Below the pieces are notes generated by a model, which saw only the letters and a program-made list of their open reading frames with translations, had not been told where the DNA came from and searched no databases. 64,000 nt of DNA. Origin: Chondrosia reniformis (Eukaryota; Porifera; Demospongiae; Chondrillida; Chondrillidae). Shown here one piece after another: positions 35,897 to 48,190 of the stretch (the stretch's first letter is position 1; each line of letters starts with the position of its first letter). The stretch is from positions 3,509,501 to 3,573,500 of the forward strand of contig OX359195.1 in assembly GCA_947172415.1 (NCBI GenBank), given 5' to 3'. A program made the translations under genes and the position numbers.

Positions 35897-36726
35897 TTCT
35901 TGACTACCCTGTCAACAAGTCTTCGTACAGTGATTCTGTAAACGATTTTTGTCAAGACACCTTTTGACAATTTCCTTGCAATATTTTCATGACTTTGCTT
36001 AATGTCTTTCCTTAATTCCAGTCTCAAGGAAGGCCTTGAAAATAGCTTTTTCTGCAAATCTGCTACATACTGCTGCCTAGCATATGCTTTTGGTTCATTC
36101 AAAGCATATTTATCTCTATGATAAATATTTACATGCTCCCTTTTCTGTTCATAATTTGATTTTGATGCAGCTATTTTCATCCATTGTCTTTTAACATAAT
36201 TTACTCTTGAGGCAGCTTTTCTCACACCTGAGTTGAATTTGTACCTTTTTCTATCTGCAGCTTTCTTCGCTTCTGGATTGACAGCGTAACGTGCTTTAGC
36301 CGCAGCCTTCCTAGCTTCAGAATTAGTAGAGTAGTTTACTTTAAAAGCAAATTTCCTGGCTTCTGGATCAGCAAAGTGTCTTGCTTTAGCTGTAGCTTTC
36401 TTTGCTTCTGGATTGACAGCGTAACGTGCTTTAGTCGAAGCCCTTCTAGCTTCAGAATTAGTAGAGTAGTTTACTTTAAAAGCAAATTTCCTGGCTTCTG
36501 GATCAGCAAAGTGTCTTGCTTTAGCTGCAGCTTTCTTTGCTTCTGGATTGACAGCGTAACGTGCTTTAGCCGAAGCCCTTCTAGCTTCAGAATTAGCAGA
36601 GTAATTTACTTTAAAAGCAGATTTCCTGGCTTCAATGTTAATTTCATAGCTTTCTTTGGATGCCTGTCGTTTTGGTTCAGGACTGTCTGCATAATCAAGC
36701 CTTCTCTTCTTCTCTTTGCAACACAT
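35851..36726 (-). pseudogene. Helitron N-terminal basic repeat region (15-residue repeats)
   Basis: 291 codons rich in Lys, Arg and Ala. About eleven 15-residue units follow the pattern Y-x-x-N-x-E-A-R-K-x-A-x-K-x-R, for example YAVNPEAKKAAAKAR, HFADPEARKFAFKVN and YSTNSEARRASTKAR. Three such units form a 45-residue higher-order repeat that occurs about twice (36240-36640). The charge pattern suggests a long basic helix, likely nucleic-acid binding or nuclear-localising, which is inference. The C-terminal 100 residues are unique and basic. A one-base frameshift near 36710 separates it from the 2A leader upstream, and another near 35880 separates it from the downstream frame. Confidence 0.75.
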
Positions 36727-36964
36727 ACTTTTGTTTCTTGGCCTGTTTCTTAAGCCATTCCTTTGAAGGACCTGGATTTGATTCTATATCTCCTCCAAGC
36801 AGCAGCAACAAAGTAAGTACACTGGCTAAGGAGCAATTACGTTTATAATAGCATCTTCTGCATTGTAGAAGCCACAGTGTGTATCTGAACCAGAACTGCT
36901 TCTGACAAATGAATGTATGCTTGCCAGCATCAACAGTACTTAAAATAAATGCATAATTCCTCAT
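36695..36964 (-). pseudogene. Helitron N-terminal leader with 2A-type ribosome-skipping motif
   Basis: 89 codons from the ATG at 36964. The leader is Cys- and aromatic-rich, then VLTLLLLLGGDIESNPGP (about 36767-36820), then SKEWLKKQAKKQKYVLQREE. D-I-E-S-N-P-G-P fits the 2A consensus D-V/I-E-x-N-P-G-P, at which ribosomes skip formation of the Gly-Pro bond. 2A sequences at the N-termini of some non-LTR retrotransposon polyproteins are known. The preceding hydrophobic run could act as an N-terminal signal-like segment. Skipping would release a short leader of about 65 residues from the downstream Helitron protein. The start is the first ATG in this frame. The frame shifts by one base near 36710. 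Confidence 0.75.
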
Positions 36965-37146
36965 TGCTATGCTATTATAGTACTGAAGTATAGTATTTTC
37001 AGTATAATGACTGCGACTTGTCCCTTTTGCAGCTGTAATAGTGATCCTTATAAAATCATTTGGAGCTGCAACAAACTTTGGTACTTCCCTGAGAATCTCA
37101 CTTTACCAACTGCCACAGTTATGGGACTTATGGCCCCAACAACAGA

Positions 37147-37258
37147 AGGAATTACCCCAGTCACAGGGCCAATAGTCCCAGCCACAGGACCAAATGCCCC
37201 AGCCACAGGGCCAATAGTCCCAGCCACAGGACCAAATCCCCCAGCCACAGGGCCAATA
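37147..37258. repeat. 21-bp minisatellite (42-bp higher-order unit)
   Basis: Five copies of a 21-bp unit based on CCAGCCACAGGGCCAATAGT, alternating with CCAGCCACAGGACCAAATGC, so the true period is 42 bp. It lies just upstream of the Helitron start on the minus strand. It opens apparent frames on both strands (GPVAGTI-type and ATGPIVP-type repeats) that are not taken as genes. Confidence 0.85.
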
Positions 37259-37270
37259 CAAATTCATTAA

Positions 37271-37870
37271 TTCATCAGTGCAATTAACACTACATATGGT
37301 ACAAGGTAGACACAGGTTCTGCATATCTAAAAGTTCAATAGCAGGAACAACTGTTTCCTGTTCCTCGCCCTGTACAGCAGGTGGAGTTCTGCAGAAAATA
37401 AGTAAAGAGTCTGACACTGGTTGAAACAGGAGAGTAGCTGACAAATATGCCAGAAACCACACGACAGCCACATTTCACATAACATTGTAAATTGTATAAC
37501 TTATCTGATCTTGGTTCCAAATCCATGTGCTTGGTGCATTTCCTCCTTGCTGATCCTTTCCCAAATTTCTTTTTCTAAATTTTGTAAATAAGTTGTATAT
37601 GCTCAACTGAAAGATAATGCAATGGATTTCATAACAACAGTAATTCATATGAATTTGTAGCGCTCATTTTGCAAAAGGTACTAGGGGTGCGGAGTAACAT
37701 TATTCATATGCATGCACGCCATAATTGTTATCATAGACATTTATCTCTTAAGTAATGCAATACGTGATATCAGGGTGCAATAATTGGTAATTGCTAAAGT
37801 GATTGTTGATCAATTCTCCCTCCTTTGAGTCACAGAGATTAGTTGCTATAATTTAAGACTGGCTTTTTAA
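37271..37870. other. Non-coding spacer, probably Helitron 5' flank
   Basis: AT-rich sequence with no supportable gene. It may contain the 5' end of the minus-strand Helitron, but no boundary could be placed. Confidence 0.4.
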
Positions 37871-38795
37871 CATCTTCATAGACCGGATAGTGACAGAAGC
37901 AAGGAAGCAATTTTATGGCAGTGTGCAGTTAACCACTGGGCAGTTGGAGGTATTATTGTTTGCTGATGACCTGGTGATGCTGGCGGAAACTGAAGAGGCA
38001 TTAGAGCACAATCTGCAAGAGCTGAATGATAAGTTGGAAGAATGGGGAATGAAGGTGAATTGTCAGAAGACAAGAGCCATGAGGATTGGAAGGAAAGATG
38101 AGGTATGCAGTGTCGAAGTGAATGGCAAGAGGGTGGAGCAAGTGAAGGAGATGCAGTACCTTGGTGTAATGATTAGTGGTGATGGGTATATGGATAGGGA
38201 AGTGGAGCAAAGAATAGGAAAGGCATCAAAAATGATTGGGGCAATTGGAAATACAGTGCTGGGAAGGAAGGAACTGATGAAGGGCACGAAAATAAAAGTT
38301 GTAAATGCTATGGTGATACCCACCTTGACCTGTGGATGTGAAGTGTGGGCTCTACAGGCAAAGCATAAGGGACGAATACAAGCTGTACAGATGAGGGTGT
38401 TAAGACGGATAGAGGGGGTGTCGAGATTGGATAGAATAAGTAACCGTGGATCTTAGGGACAGATTAAAGCAGGAGGGAGTTTTGGATTTTGTGGGGAGAC
38501 GGCAGCATTGGAAGCAAAGGTTAGAAGAGATGAGTAGCAGTAGAGTGACAAAGAAAATGCTCAACGGTAAGATCCCAGGAAAATGCCCTAGAGGAAAACC
38601 CAGAAGGAGATTGATAAATACCTTCGAATAATTATTAACATTGTACATTGATACAGGAAATTTTTCTAGGCTAGTATAGTTATAAATATTAAACTCTGCC
38701 CGCAGAAAACTCTATATTTTGTTTGTTTGTAATCAGGGCGACCTCCCACTTGGGAGATAAAACCCTTCTTTTTGTTTTGATTGATAGATTGAACT
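37871..38795 (+). mobile_element. LINE 3' fragment with (TTGA)n-type tail
   Basis: 5'-truncated non-LTR retrotransposon beginning in the RT active-site region and ending after a 3' UTR (AGGGCGACCTCCCACTTGGG near 38738) in TTTTGATTGATAGATTGA. Short-repeat tails are usual in several LINE clades. A clade was not assigned. Confidence 0.75.
37877..38630 (+). pseudogene. LINE reverse transcriptase C-terminal fragment
   Basis: Reads DRIVTEARKQFYGSVQLTTG, then LEVLLFADDLVMLAETEEAL (FADD catalytic box, about 37960-37980), EEWGMKVNCQKTRAMRIGRK (motif D/E region), MQYLGVMISGDGYMDREVEQ, VVNAMVIPTLTCGCEVWALQ, and after a break LRDRLKQEGVLDFVGRRQHW and CPRGKPRRRLI. These are the palm and thumb-side motifs and the C-terminal GR-x-x-W / G-x-P-x-x-R region of APE-type LINEs. 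The frame breaks once near 38450 (stop/frameshift in the RISNRG/LDLRDRL region). No N-terminal RT or endonuclease is present. Confidence 0.8.
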
Positions 38796-38869
38796 TAAGA
38801 CAACTGAAAGTAAAGTCATTTTCAACGTAACTCTCTATCTCACAATTATGTGAAAGAGTCAAGAAAACG

Positions 38870-39133
38870 ATGAGGCCGAAACGTATGAAAGAAAGCTTTT
38901 ATGATGTGGAAGTGGTCGAGCATAACATTATGACAGGCCAAGTGAAGGTCCATTACCGTGGTTATAATCATACGGTTACGATGAATGGAGGTAGCTATCC
39001 AGAGGACTTAGACATACAAGTTATTGAACGTTTTGAGGACAAAGGTCTTTATCAGCAAAAGAATGAGGTGGGAATGATACAGCCAGGTTATATATATATA
39101 TATATAGGAGGTGTGATGGGGAATGACAGTTAA
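38870..39133 (+). CDS. Small ORF with chromo-barrel/Tudor-knot-like segment, hypothetical
   Basis: 87 codons from ATG 38870. The readable part MRPKRMKESFYDVEVVEHNI, then TGQVKVHYRGYNHTVTMN, resembles chromo-barrel or Tudor-knot modules (Y-D-V-x-V-V-E, then V-K-V-H-Y-x-G-Y), which bind modified histones or nucleic acids and also occur in mobile-element proteins. The expected D-E-W box after the G-Y is not seen, and the C-terminus runs into a TA microsatellite (YIYIYI). It could be a captured exon, a fragment of a transposon gene or chance. It lies between a LINE tail and degraded transposon ends. Confidence 0.3.
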   Translation: MRPKRMKESFYDVEVVEHNIMTGQVKVHYRGYNHTVTMNGGSYPEDLDIQVIERFEDKGLYQQKNEVGMIQPGYIYIYIGGVMGNDS

Positions 39134-39680
39134 TGTTTTAAAAAACGTTGGCCGAATAATTAAATGAAGATTTTAAGTTAAATGTGTCAAATGATAGGAT
39201 AAAAATTCAACATAGGAGTGCATGTAGTAGTAACTTACTGATACGAGCGTCAATGACGCTGGAGCGCTTAAAAGCACTGTTGAAGTTAAAAGCCCGAAGA
39301 CTGTCAGAACATTTAAAGCAATCACCATTTTTACGAATAGGTTGCTAATGGAGTTACATTCATTAATTAATATAATAAAATGGCGAATTCATTGATGCGA
39401 TGACTCTGGTGCCAAGAAAATCGTCATGCTGAAGATGAAGAAGATGAAGAAGAAGAAAACAAAAGTGGGATATTTCAAAGTTCGTTTATTTGCCAGCGGA
39501 ACGCTATCGCTATCCTTAAAGGCTAGTTTATATCATGGATAGTCTAGTGTTAACTATACATAGCCTTTTTCGGCGATTTTCAGCCTAATTCGGATTTTCG
39601 CTCCTATACTAATGTATAGGGAAAACGAAACAACCCGTACCATCCCTACATAGAGAGTACTACCGTACTCTCTGATAACT
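39134..39680. other. Transposon-derived non-coding end with two hairpins
   Basis: No gene. Holds a GAAGAT-rich microsatellite (about 39429-39462), a 7-bp hairpin CCTATAC-TAAT-GTATAGG (39603-39620) and a 9-bp hairpin AGAGAGTAC-TACC-GTACTCTCT (39652-39673). Between them GTACCATCCCTACAT (39638-39652) is the inverted form of ATGTAGGGATGGCAC in the TIR of the MITE at 28.74 kb. Satellite resumes at about 39678. Confidence 0.5.
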
Positions 39681-39802
39681 AGTACATACGGAAATTACTC
39701 ATAACTAGTACATTAAAGTAGTACAAATAACTACATGTATTCAACTAGTTCAAATAACTGGTACATACAACTAACACATACATATAGTTACTAGTAGATA
39801 CA

Positions 39803-40806
39803 ACTAGTACATACTACTTCTACAAACAACTAGTACTTATAACCAGTACATATACATAGAATTAGTATATATAAACAGTACATAAAACTAGAACATTCTA
39901 CTTGTACATACAACTAATACATACAACTAGTAGTAAAACTAGGACATAAAACTAGTACCTACAACTAGTAAATATAACCAATACATAAACCTAATTACTA
40001 GAAAATGTATACAACTAGTAAACACAACTAGTACATGAAATTAGTAATAAAACTAACACATTCAACTAGTACATACATCTAGTTACTAGTACATACAACT
40101 AGTACATACAACTAGGACCTATAACCAGTACATACACATATAACTAGTACACATAACTAGTACATACACCTAGACAACACACAACCAGAAACTAGTACAT
40201 ACAACTAGTTCATAAAACTAGTACACACAACTAGTACATTAAACTAATTCAAATAACTAGTACATAAAACTGATACATACAATTAGAACATATAACTAGT
40301 ACATACTACTTCTACAAACAACTAGTACTTATAACCAGTACATATACATAGAATTAGTATATATAAACAGTACATAAAACTAGAACATTCTACTTGTATA
40401 TACATACAACTAATACATACAACTAGTAGTAAAACTAGGACATAAAACTAGTACCTACAACTAGTAAATATAACCAATACATAAAACTAATTACTAGAAA
40501 ATGTATACAACTAGTAAACACAACTAGTACATGAAATTAGTAATAAAACTAACACATTCAACTAGTACATACATCTAGTTACTAGTACATACAACTAGTA
40601 CATACAACTAGGACCTATAACCAGTACATACACATATAACTAGTACACATAACTAGTACATACACCTAGACAACACACAACCAGAAACTAGTACATACAA
40701 CTAGTTCATAAAACTAGTACACACAACTAGTACATTAAACTAATTCAAATAACTAGTACATAAAACTGATACATACAATTAGAACATATAACTAGTACAT
40801 ACTACT
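39803..40806 (-). repeat. 492-bp tandem duplication within the satellite
   Basis: Two adjacent copies of a block starting CTAGTACATACTACTTCTAC. Landmark CATACTACTTCTAC is at 39810 and 40302, offset 492 bp. The copies are nearly identical, far more alike than neighbouring 13-bp units, with a small TATACA insertion in copy 2. Recent duplication. Confidence 0.85.
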
Positions 40807-43444
40807 AGAACATACAACTAGTCCATACAACTACTTCCTAGTACACACAACTAGTACATACAATTAGTACATACAACTAGTACATACAGCTTGTACATAC
40901 AACTAGTACATATACCTAATACATACAATTAATTACTAAAACATGTATACAACTAGTACATACAACTAGTACACACCTCTGGTTACCAGTACATACAACT
41001 AGTACATAGAACTAGTAACTAAAACTAGTAAATATAACTAGGACATACGAAAATTACACACAACTTGTTCATACAAGTAGTCCATATAACTACATATATA
41101 CAACTAGTTCAAATAACTAGTACATACATCTAGTTACTAGAACATACAACTAGTACAAACAACTAGTACATAGAACTAGTAACTAAAACTAGTAATTTTA
41201 ACTAGTACATACAAAAATTAAACACAACTAGTACATACAAGTAGTCTATATAACTACATATATACAACTAGTTCAAATAACTAGTACATTCAACTAGCAC
41301 ATACAGATAGTTACTAGTCATGCAACTAGTACATACAACTTCTACAAACAACTAGTACATAAATCAGTACGTACACATATAACTACTACATATGAACGGA
41401 CTAGAAAGACTACATACAACTAGAAACTAGTACATACAACTAGTACATAGAACTAGTACTTAAAACTAGTAAATACAAATAGTAAATATAACTAGAATAC
41501 AAAAAATACACACAACTAGTTCATACAAGTACTACATATAACTACATACAAGTAGTACATACAACTAGTACATACAATTAGTCAATACAGATTGCTACTA
41601 GTACATACACCTATTACATAGAAGTTAGTAATCTGGTACATACAACTAGTACAGACAACTAGTATATACAACTAGTACATACAACTTGTACATATTACTA
41701 GTACATCAACAACTTACTAGTACAAACAACTAGTAATTACCACTAGTACTACACCTAGGACATAGAACTAGTACATATAACAGGTACATATAAGTAGTAA
41801 ATACAACTAGTACATTTAACAAGTGCATACACATATAACTAAAATAGTACATAAAACTACAACACACCACTAGTACATACAACTAGTACATTCCATTAGT
41901 AGTACAACTAGTAATTATAACTAGTACGTAAAACAATTACACACAACTAGGACATACAACTAGTACATATAACTACATAAAACTAGTACATACAACTAGT
42001 ACATAGAGATAGTTATTAGCACATACAACTAGTACATACAACTTCTAGAAACAACTAGTACATAAAACCAGTACATAAAACTAGTACACACTACCAGTAC
42101 ATACAACTAGTTACTTGTACATACAACTAGTACATAAAACCAGTACATATAACAAGTTCATATAACTAGTACATATAACTAGTACATAACTAGCACATAC
42201 AATTATTACATGCCACTGGAATATACAACTAGTCCAAAACTAGTACATACAATTAGAACATACAATTAGAACACGCAACTACCTCTTACAATTGAGTTCA
42301 TACAACTAGTAAATACGACTAGTTCATGCAACTAGTACATGCAACTAGTACTACAACTAGTACATAGAACTTGTACATATAACAGGTACATATAACTAGT
42401 ACATACAACTAGGACATTTTACCGGTACATACACACATAACTAGTTCATATAAATAGTATATAAAACTAGAACATAGTATTAGTACGTACAACCTGTACA
42501 TACACATATACCTAGTTCATAATACTAGTACATACACCTAGACTACATACAACTAGAAACTAGTACACACTACTAGTACATTCAACTACTTCATACAACT
42601 AGTACACAACTAGTACATACAATTAGTACATACAAATAGCACATGCAACTACTACTTAGAATTGAGTACATACAAGTAGAACCTCTAACAAGTCAAGTAG
42701 TTCCATAATATACAACTAGTACATACAATTAATAACTAGTACATGCTACTAGTACATACAACTAGTTTATACAACTAGTAAATACAACAAGTACATACAA
42801 CTAGTACACAACACCAATACATACAACCCGTACTTACAGCTAGTACATTCAACTAGTACTACAGCGAGGGCAAAGAACTAGTACATATAACCAGTACAAA
42901 TAACTAGTACATACAACTAGTACTTACGACCATTGCATGCACATATAACTAGTACATATATATAGTACATAAACCTAGAACATTCTCCTAGTACATACAA
43001 CTAGTATATACATACAACTAGTATATATAACAAGTACATCCAATTAGTCCATACAACTGGAACATGCAACTAGCACATAACTAGTACATACAATTAGTAC
43101 ATCCAATTGGAACATACAACTACTATTTAGAATTGGGTACATACAACTAGAACCTCCAACTAGTAAACTAGTCCTAGAACATATAACTAGAACATACAAC
43201 TAGTAACGAGTATGAGCAACTAGTACATACGACTAGTAAATTCAACCAGTACATACAACTAGTACTACAACTAGTATATATAACTAATACAAACAACTAA
43301 TACATATAACCAGTATATAGAGGTAGTAACTGCAACTAGTAAACATATCTAGTAAATTCAATTACACACAACTAGTACACACAACTAGTACATATAACTA
43401 CACACAACTAGTACATACGACTAGTAGAAAAAACATGTACATAT

Positions 43445-46400
43445 AACTAGTGCTTGCGGCAAGTTACTAGTAATAAAACTAGTACATACAACTAATTCCT
43501 ATATATAGAATTAGTTACTAGTACATACAACTAGAAGATACAACTAGTACATGCAACTAGCCCTTCAAGCAGAATACATAACTAGTACATACAATTACAC
43601 ACCACTAGTAAATACAACTAGTACATACAACTAGTACATACAACTAGCCCTTCAAGCAGAATACATAACTAGTACATACAATTACACACCACTAGTAAAT
43701 ACAACTAGTACATACAACTAGTACATACAACTAGTTACTAGTACATACAACTGGTACATCCAACTAGTTCATACAACTAGTACTTATATAAACAACTGGT
43801 AGATACAACTAGTACATACAACTAGTAACTACAACTACTAAATATAACTAGTACATACAACAATTACACACAATTAGTACAAACATATAAATTGTACATA
43901 CAACTAGTATATACAACTGGTATCTAGTACATAAAAGAAGTACATAGAAGTAGTACATACAAGTAGTACTTACAACTAGTAATTACATCTAGTTACTAGT
44001 ACATTCAACTAGTACGTACAACTAGTACATACAATTAGTACATATAACTAGTACATACGACTAGTTACTAGTACATAAATACACACTAGTACATACAACT
44101 AGTACATATAACTAGTACATACAACTAGTACATACAACTAGTACATATAACTAGTGCTTACGGCAAGTTACTAGTAATACAACTAGTACATACAACTAAT
44201 ACCTATATATACAATTAGTTACTAGTACATACAACTAGTAGATAGAACTAGTACATGCAACTAGTCCTACAACCAGAATATATAACTAGTACATACTACT
44301 AGTAGATATAACCTGTATATACAATTACACACAACTAGTACATACAACTTCTACATAAAAGGAGTACATAAAACTAGTACATACAATAAGTACCTACAAT
44401 TAGTACATTACTAGTACATCCAATTAGTCCATACAACTGGAACATACAATGAGAACATAACTAGTACATAAAATTAGTACATCCAATTGGAACATGCAAC
44501 TACTACTTAGAATTGAGTACATACAACTAGAACTTCCAACTAGTAAACTAGTATTAGTACATACAACTAGAACATATACTAGTAATGAGTACGAACTACT
44601 AGTTCATACGACTAGTACATTCAACTAGTACATACAACTAGTACATACAACTAGTACATATAACTAGTGCTTACAGAAAGTTACTAGTAATACAACTAGT
44701 ACATACAACTAGTACATATAACTAGTGCTTACAGAAAGTTACTAGTAATACAACTAGTACATACAACTAGTACATACAACTAGTTCATATAACTAGTGCT
44801 TACGGCAAGTTACTAGTAAAACAACTAGTACATACAACTAATACCTACATAAAAAAATTAGTTACTTGTACACACAACTAGTAGATACAACTAGTACATG
44901 TAATTAGTCCTACAATCATAATATATAACTAGTACATACTACTAGTAGATATAACGTGTATATACAATTACACACAACTAGTACACACAACTTCTACATA
45001 CAAGGACTACATAAAACTAGTACATACAACAAGTACCTACAAATAGTACATTACTAGTACATCCAATTAGTCCATACAACTGGAACATACAACGAGCACA
45101 TAACTAGTACATACAATTAGTACATCCAATTGGAACATGCAACTACTACTTAGAGTTAAGTACACACAACTAGAACCTCCAACTAGTAAACTTGTCCTAG
45201 TACATTCAACTAGTACATACAACTAGTACATATAACTAGTGCTTACAGAAAGTTACTAGTAATACAACTAGTACATACAACTAATACCTATATATACAAT
45301 TAGTTACTAGTACATACAACTAGTAGATAGAACTAGTACATGCAACTTGTGCTACAACCAGAATATATAACTAGTACATACGACTAGTAGATATAACCTG
45401 AATAAACAATTACACACAATTAGTAAATACAATTAGTACATATAACTGGTACATACAACTAGGATATACAACTAGCATATATTACATAAAACTAGTACAT
45501 ACAACTAGTACCTATATATACAACTGGTAGATAAAACTAGTACATACAACTAGTAACTACAACTAGTAAATATAGCTGGTACATACAACAATTACACAAT
45601 TAGTAGATACATATAACTAATACATACAACTAGTATATACAGATAGTATCTAGTACATAAAAATAGTACATACAACTAGTAAATAAAACTAGTACATATA
45701 GCTAGAACATATAGCTAGTCCATACAACAAGTTACTAGTATATTTATACAACTAGTTCTTACTAATAGTAAATACAACTAGTAACTATAAATAAAACTAG
45801 TTACTAGTACATACATCTAGTTACTAGTACATGCAACTAGTACGTACAACTAGAACATACAACTGATACATGTAACTAGTACAAACGACTAGTAACTATA
45901 ACATACTAGTATATACAACTAGTAGATTAAAGTAGTACATTTAACTAGTACATACAACTAGTACATAAAACCAGTACTAAAAATACATAGAAATAATACA
46001 TAAAACTAGAACACACTACTAGTACTTACGACTAGTACATATAATAGGTAAATAAAACTGGTATATACAATTAGTTCCTATACATTCAGATAATTACTAG
46101 TACATACAATTAGTACATACAATTAGTACATACAACTAGTACATACAACTAGTACATATTACAAGTACATACGACTAGTTACTAGTACATATATAGAACT
46201 AGTACATGCAACTAGTACATAAAACTAATACCTATATGTACTATTAGTTGCTACTACATACAACTAATACATAAAACTTGTAAATACAACTAGTACATAC
46301 ATCTAGTTACTAGTAAATACAACTAGTACACACAACTAGTACATAAAACTAGTACATAAAACGGATAACTACTACTGGTAAATGTAATTAGTACATTAAA

Positions 46401-46900
46401 AAATTGCACACAACTTGTACACACAAGTAGTAAATATAACTACATACAACTAGTATAAGCAACTAGTACATACAACTACAACATACAGATAGCTACTAGT
46501 ACATACAACTAGTACATCCAACTTCTACATACAACTAGTACATAAAATTAGTACTTACAACTAGTACTTACAACTAATACCTACAACTACTTAATAGTAC
46601 CTACAACTAGTATATACAATTAGTTCATGCAACTAGTACATACAACTAGTTATTACAACTAGTACATACAAATAGTACATACAACTAGTACATATTACTA
46701 GTACACGCAACTATTACATATTACAAGTGCTTACGGCAAGTTACTAGTTATACAACTAGTACATACAACTAATACCTATATATACACTTAGTTACTAGTA
46801 CATAAAACTAGTAGATACAACTAGTAAATGCAACTAGCCCTACAACCGAAATATATAACTATTACATACAACTAGTAGATACTACCAGTACATAAAATTA
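43445..46900 (-). repeat. Diverged higher-order satellite blocks
   Basis: A block of about 190 bp marked by GTGCTTACGGCAAGTTACTA, ATACCTATATATACAATTAG and TAGATATAACCTG recurs near 43448, 44150, 44785, 45239 and 46728. A second block (CATCCAATTAGTCCATACAA, ending AACCTCCAACTAGTAAACTAG) recurs near 43035, 44413, 45055 and 47775. An 87-bp tandem pair sits at 43561/43648 (CCCTTCAAGCAGAATAC). Confidence 0.75.
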
Positions 46901-48190
46901 CACACAACTAGTACATACGACTAGTTACTAGTACATACAACTAGTACATACAACTGTACACACAACTACTACCTATATATACAACTATTTACTAGTACAT
47001 ACAACTAGTACATAAAACTAGTAGGTACAACTAGTACATACAACTAGTACATATAATTAGTACTACAAATAGTACATATAACTACATACGACTAGTACAT
47101 ATCACTACTACATACATCTAAGACATACAAATAGTTACTAGTACATACTACTAGTACATACAATTAGTACATACAACTAGTATTAACAACTAGTACATAA
47201 AACAAGTACATAAAACTAGTACATACGACTAGTTACAAGTACATATATACAACTAGTATATACAACTAGTACTTACAACAAGTACTTATATATACAACTA
47301 GTAACTAGTACATAAAACTAGTACATACAACTAGTACATGAAACTAGTAAATATAACCATTAAATACAACTATGTACGTACAATTAGAACATCCAACTAC
47401 TACCTACAATTGAGTATATACATCCAACTAAAACCTCCAACTAGTAAATTTAACAAGAACTAGCACTTACAGCTAGAACATACACCTAGTAACGTGCACT
47501 TAAAACTAGTACATACAACTATATAGTACTTTCAATAAGTACATACAATTAGTATATACAACAAGTACACACAACTAGTACATATGACTAGTACATACAA
47601 CTAGTACATTAATGTAGTACGACAAGTAGTACAAAGAACTAATACATATAGCCAGTACATAAAACTGTACACACAACTTAGACATTTAACCAGTACATAC
47701 CAATATAACTAGTTCATATACACAATACATAAAACTAGAACATACTACAAGTACCTACAAATAGTACATTACTAGTACATCCAATTAGTCCATACAACTG
47801 GAACATACAACTAGCACATAACTAGTACATACAATTAGTACATCCAATTGGAAGATGCAACTACTACTTAGATTTGAGTACATACAACTAGAACCTCCAA
47901 CTAGTAAACTAGTCCTAGTACATACAACAAGAACATACAACTAGTAACGAGTACAAACAACTAGTATATACGACTAGAACATTCAACTAGTACATACAAC
48001 TAGTACTACAACTGGTATATAACTAGTACATACAACTAATACATATAACTACATACAACTAGTATGTATAACTAGTGCCTACGGCAAGTTACTAGTACAT
48101 ATATACAACTAGTACATACAGTTAGTTCCTATATATACAACTGGTAGATACAACTAGTACATACAACTAGTAACTACTTTTGAAACAAAA

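Larger units (their letters stand above)
30163..36964 (-). mobile_element. Helitron-superfamily rolling-circle transposon, broken
   Basis: On the minus strand, the frames in order encode: a leader with a 2A-type motif, a basic 15-residue repeat region, the conserved Helitron N-terminal region, a Rep HUH domain with paired tyrosines, a Pif1-family helicase, and an OTU cysteine-protease domain. This is the layout of animal Helitrons of the Helitron2/Helentron type, in which an OTU domain is known. At least five frameshifts and several stops separate the frames, so the element is non-autonomous now. The exact element ends are unresolved. Confidence 0.85.
39678..48176 (-). repeat. 13-bp satellite, reverse polarity
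   Basis: Diverged CATACAACTAGTA array of 8.5 kb with several higher-order duplications (listed separately). No gene, RNA or non-satellite island was seen within it. Confidence 0.9.

Noticed and set aside
36376..36753. Plus-strand 125-codon Cys/Ser/Phe-rich frame
   Set aside because: It is the complement of the 15-residue Helitron repeats.
37007..37270. Repetitive Pro/Thr/Gly frames on both strands
   Set aside because: Frames are products of the 21-bp minisatellite, which keeps several frames open; no start context or homology.
38850..38895. Hammerhead-like GATGAGGCCGAAACGT
   Set aside because: The first CU of the core is missing, stem II would be two bases with no loop, and it overlaps the small ORF start. 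Probably chance.
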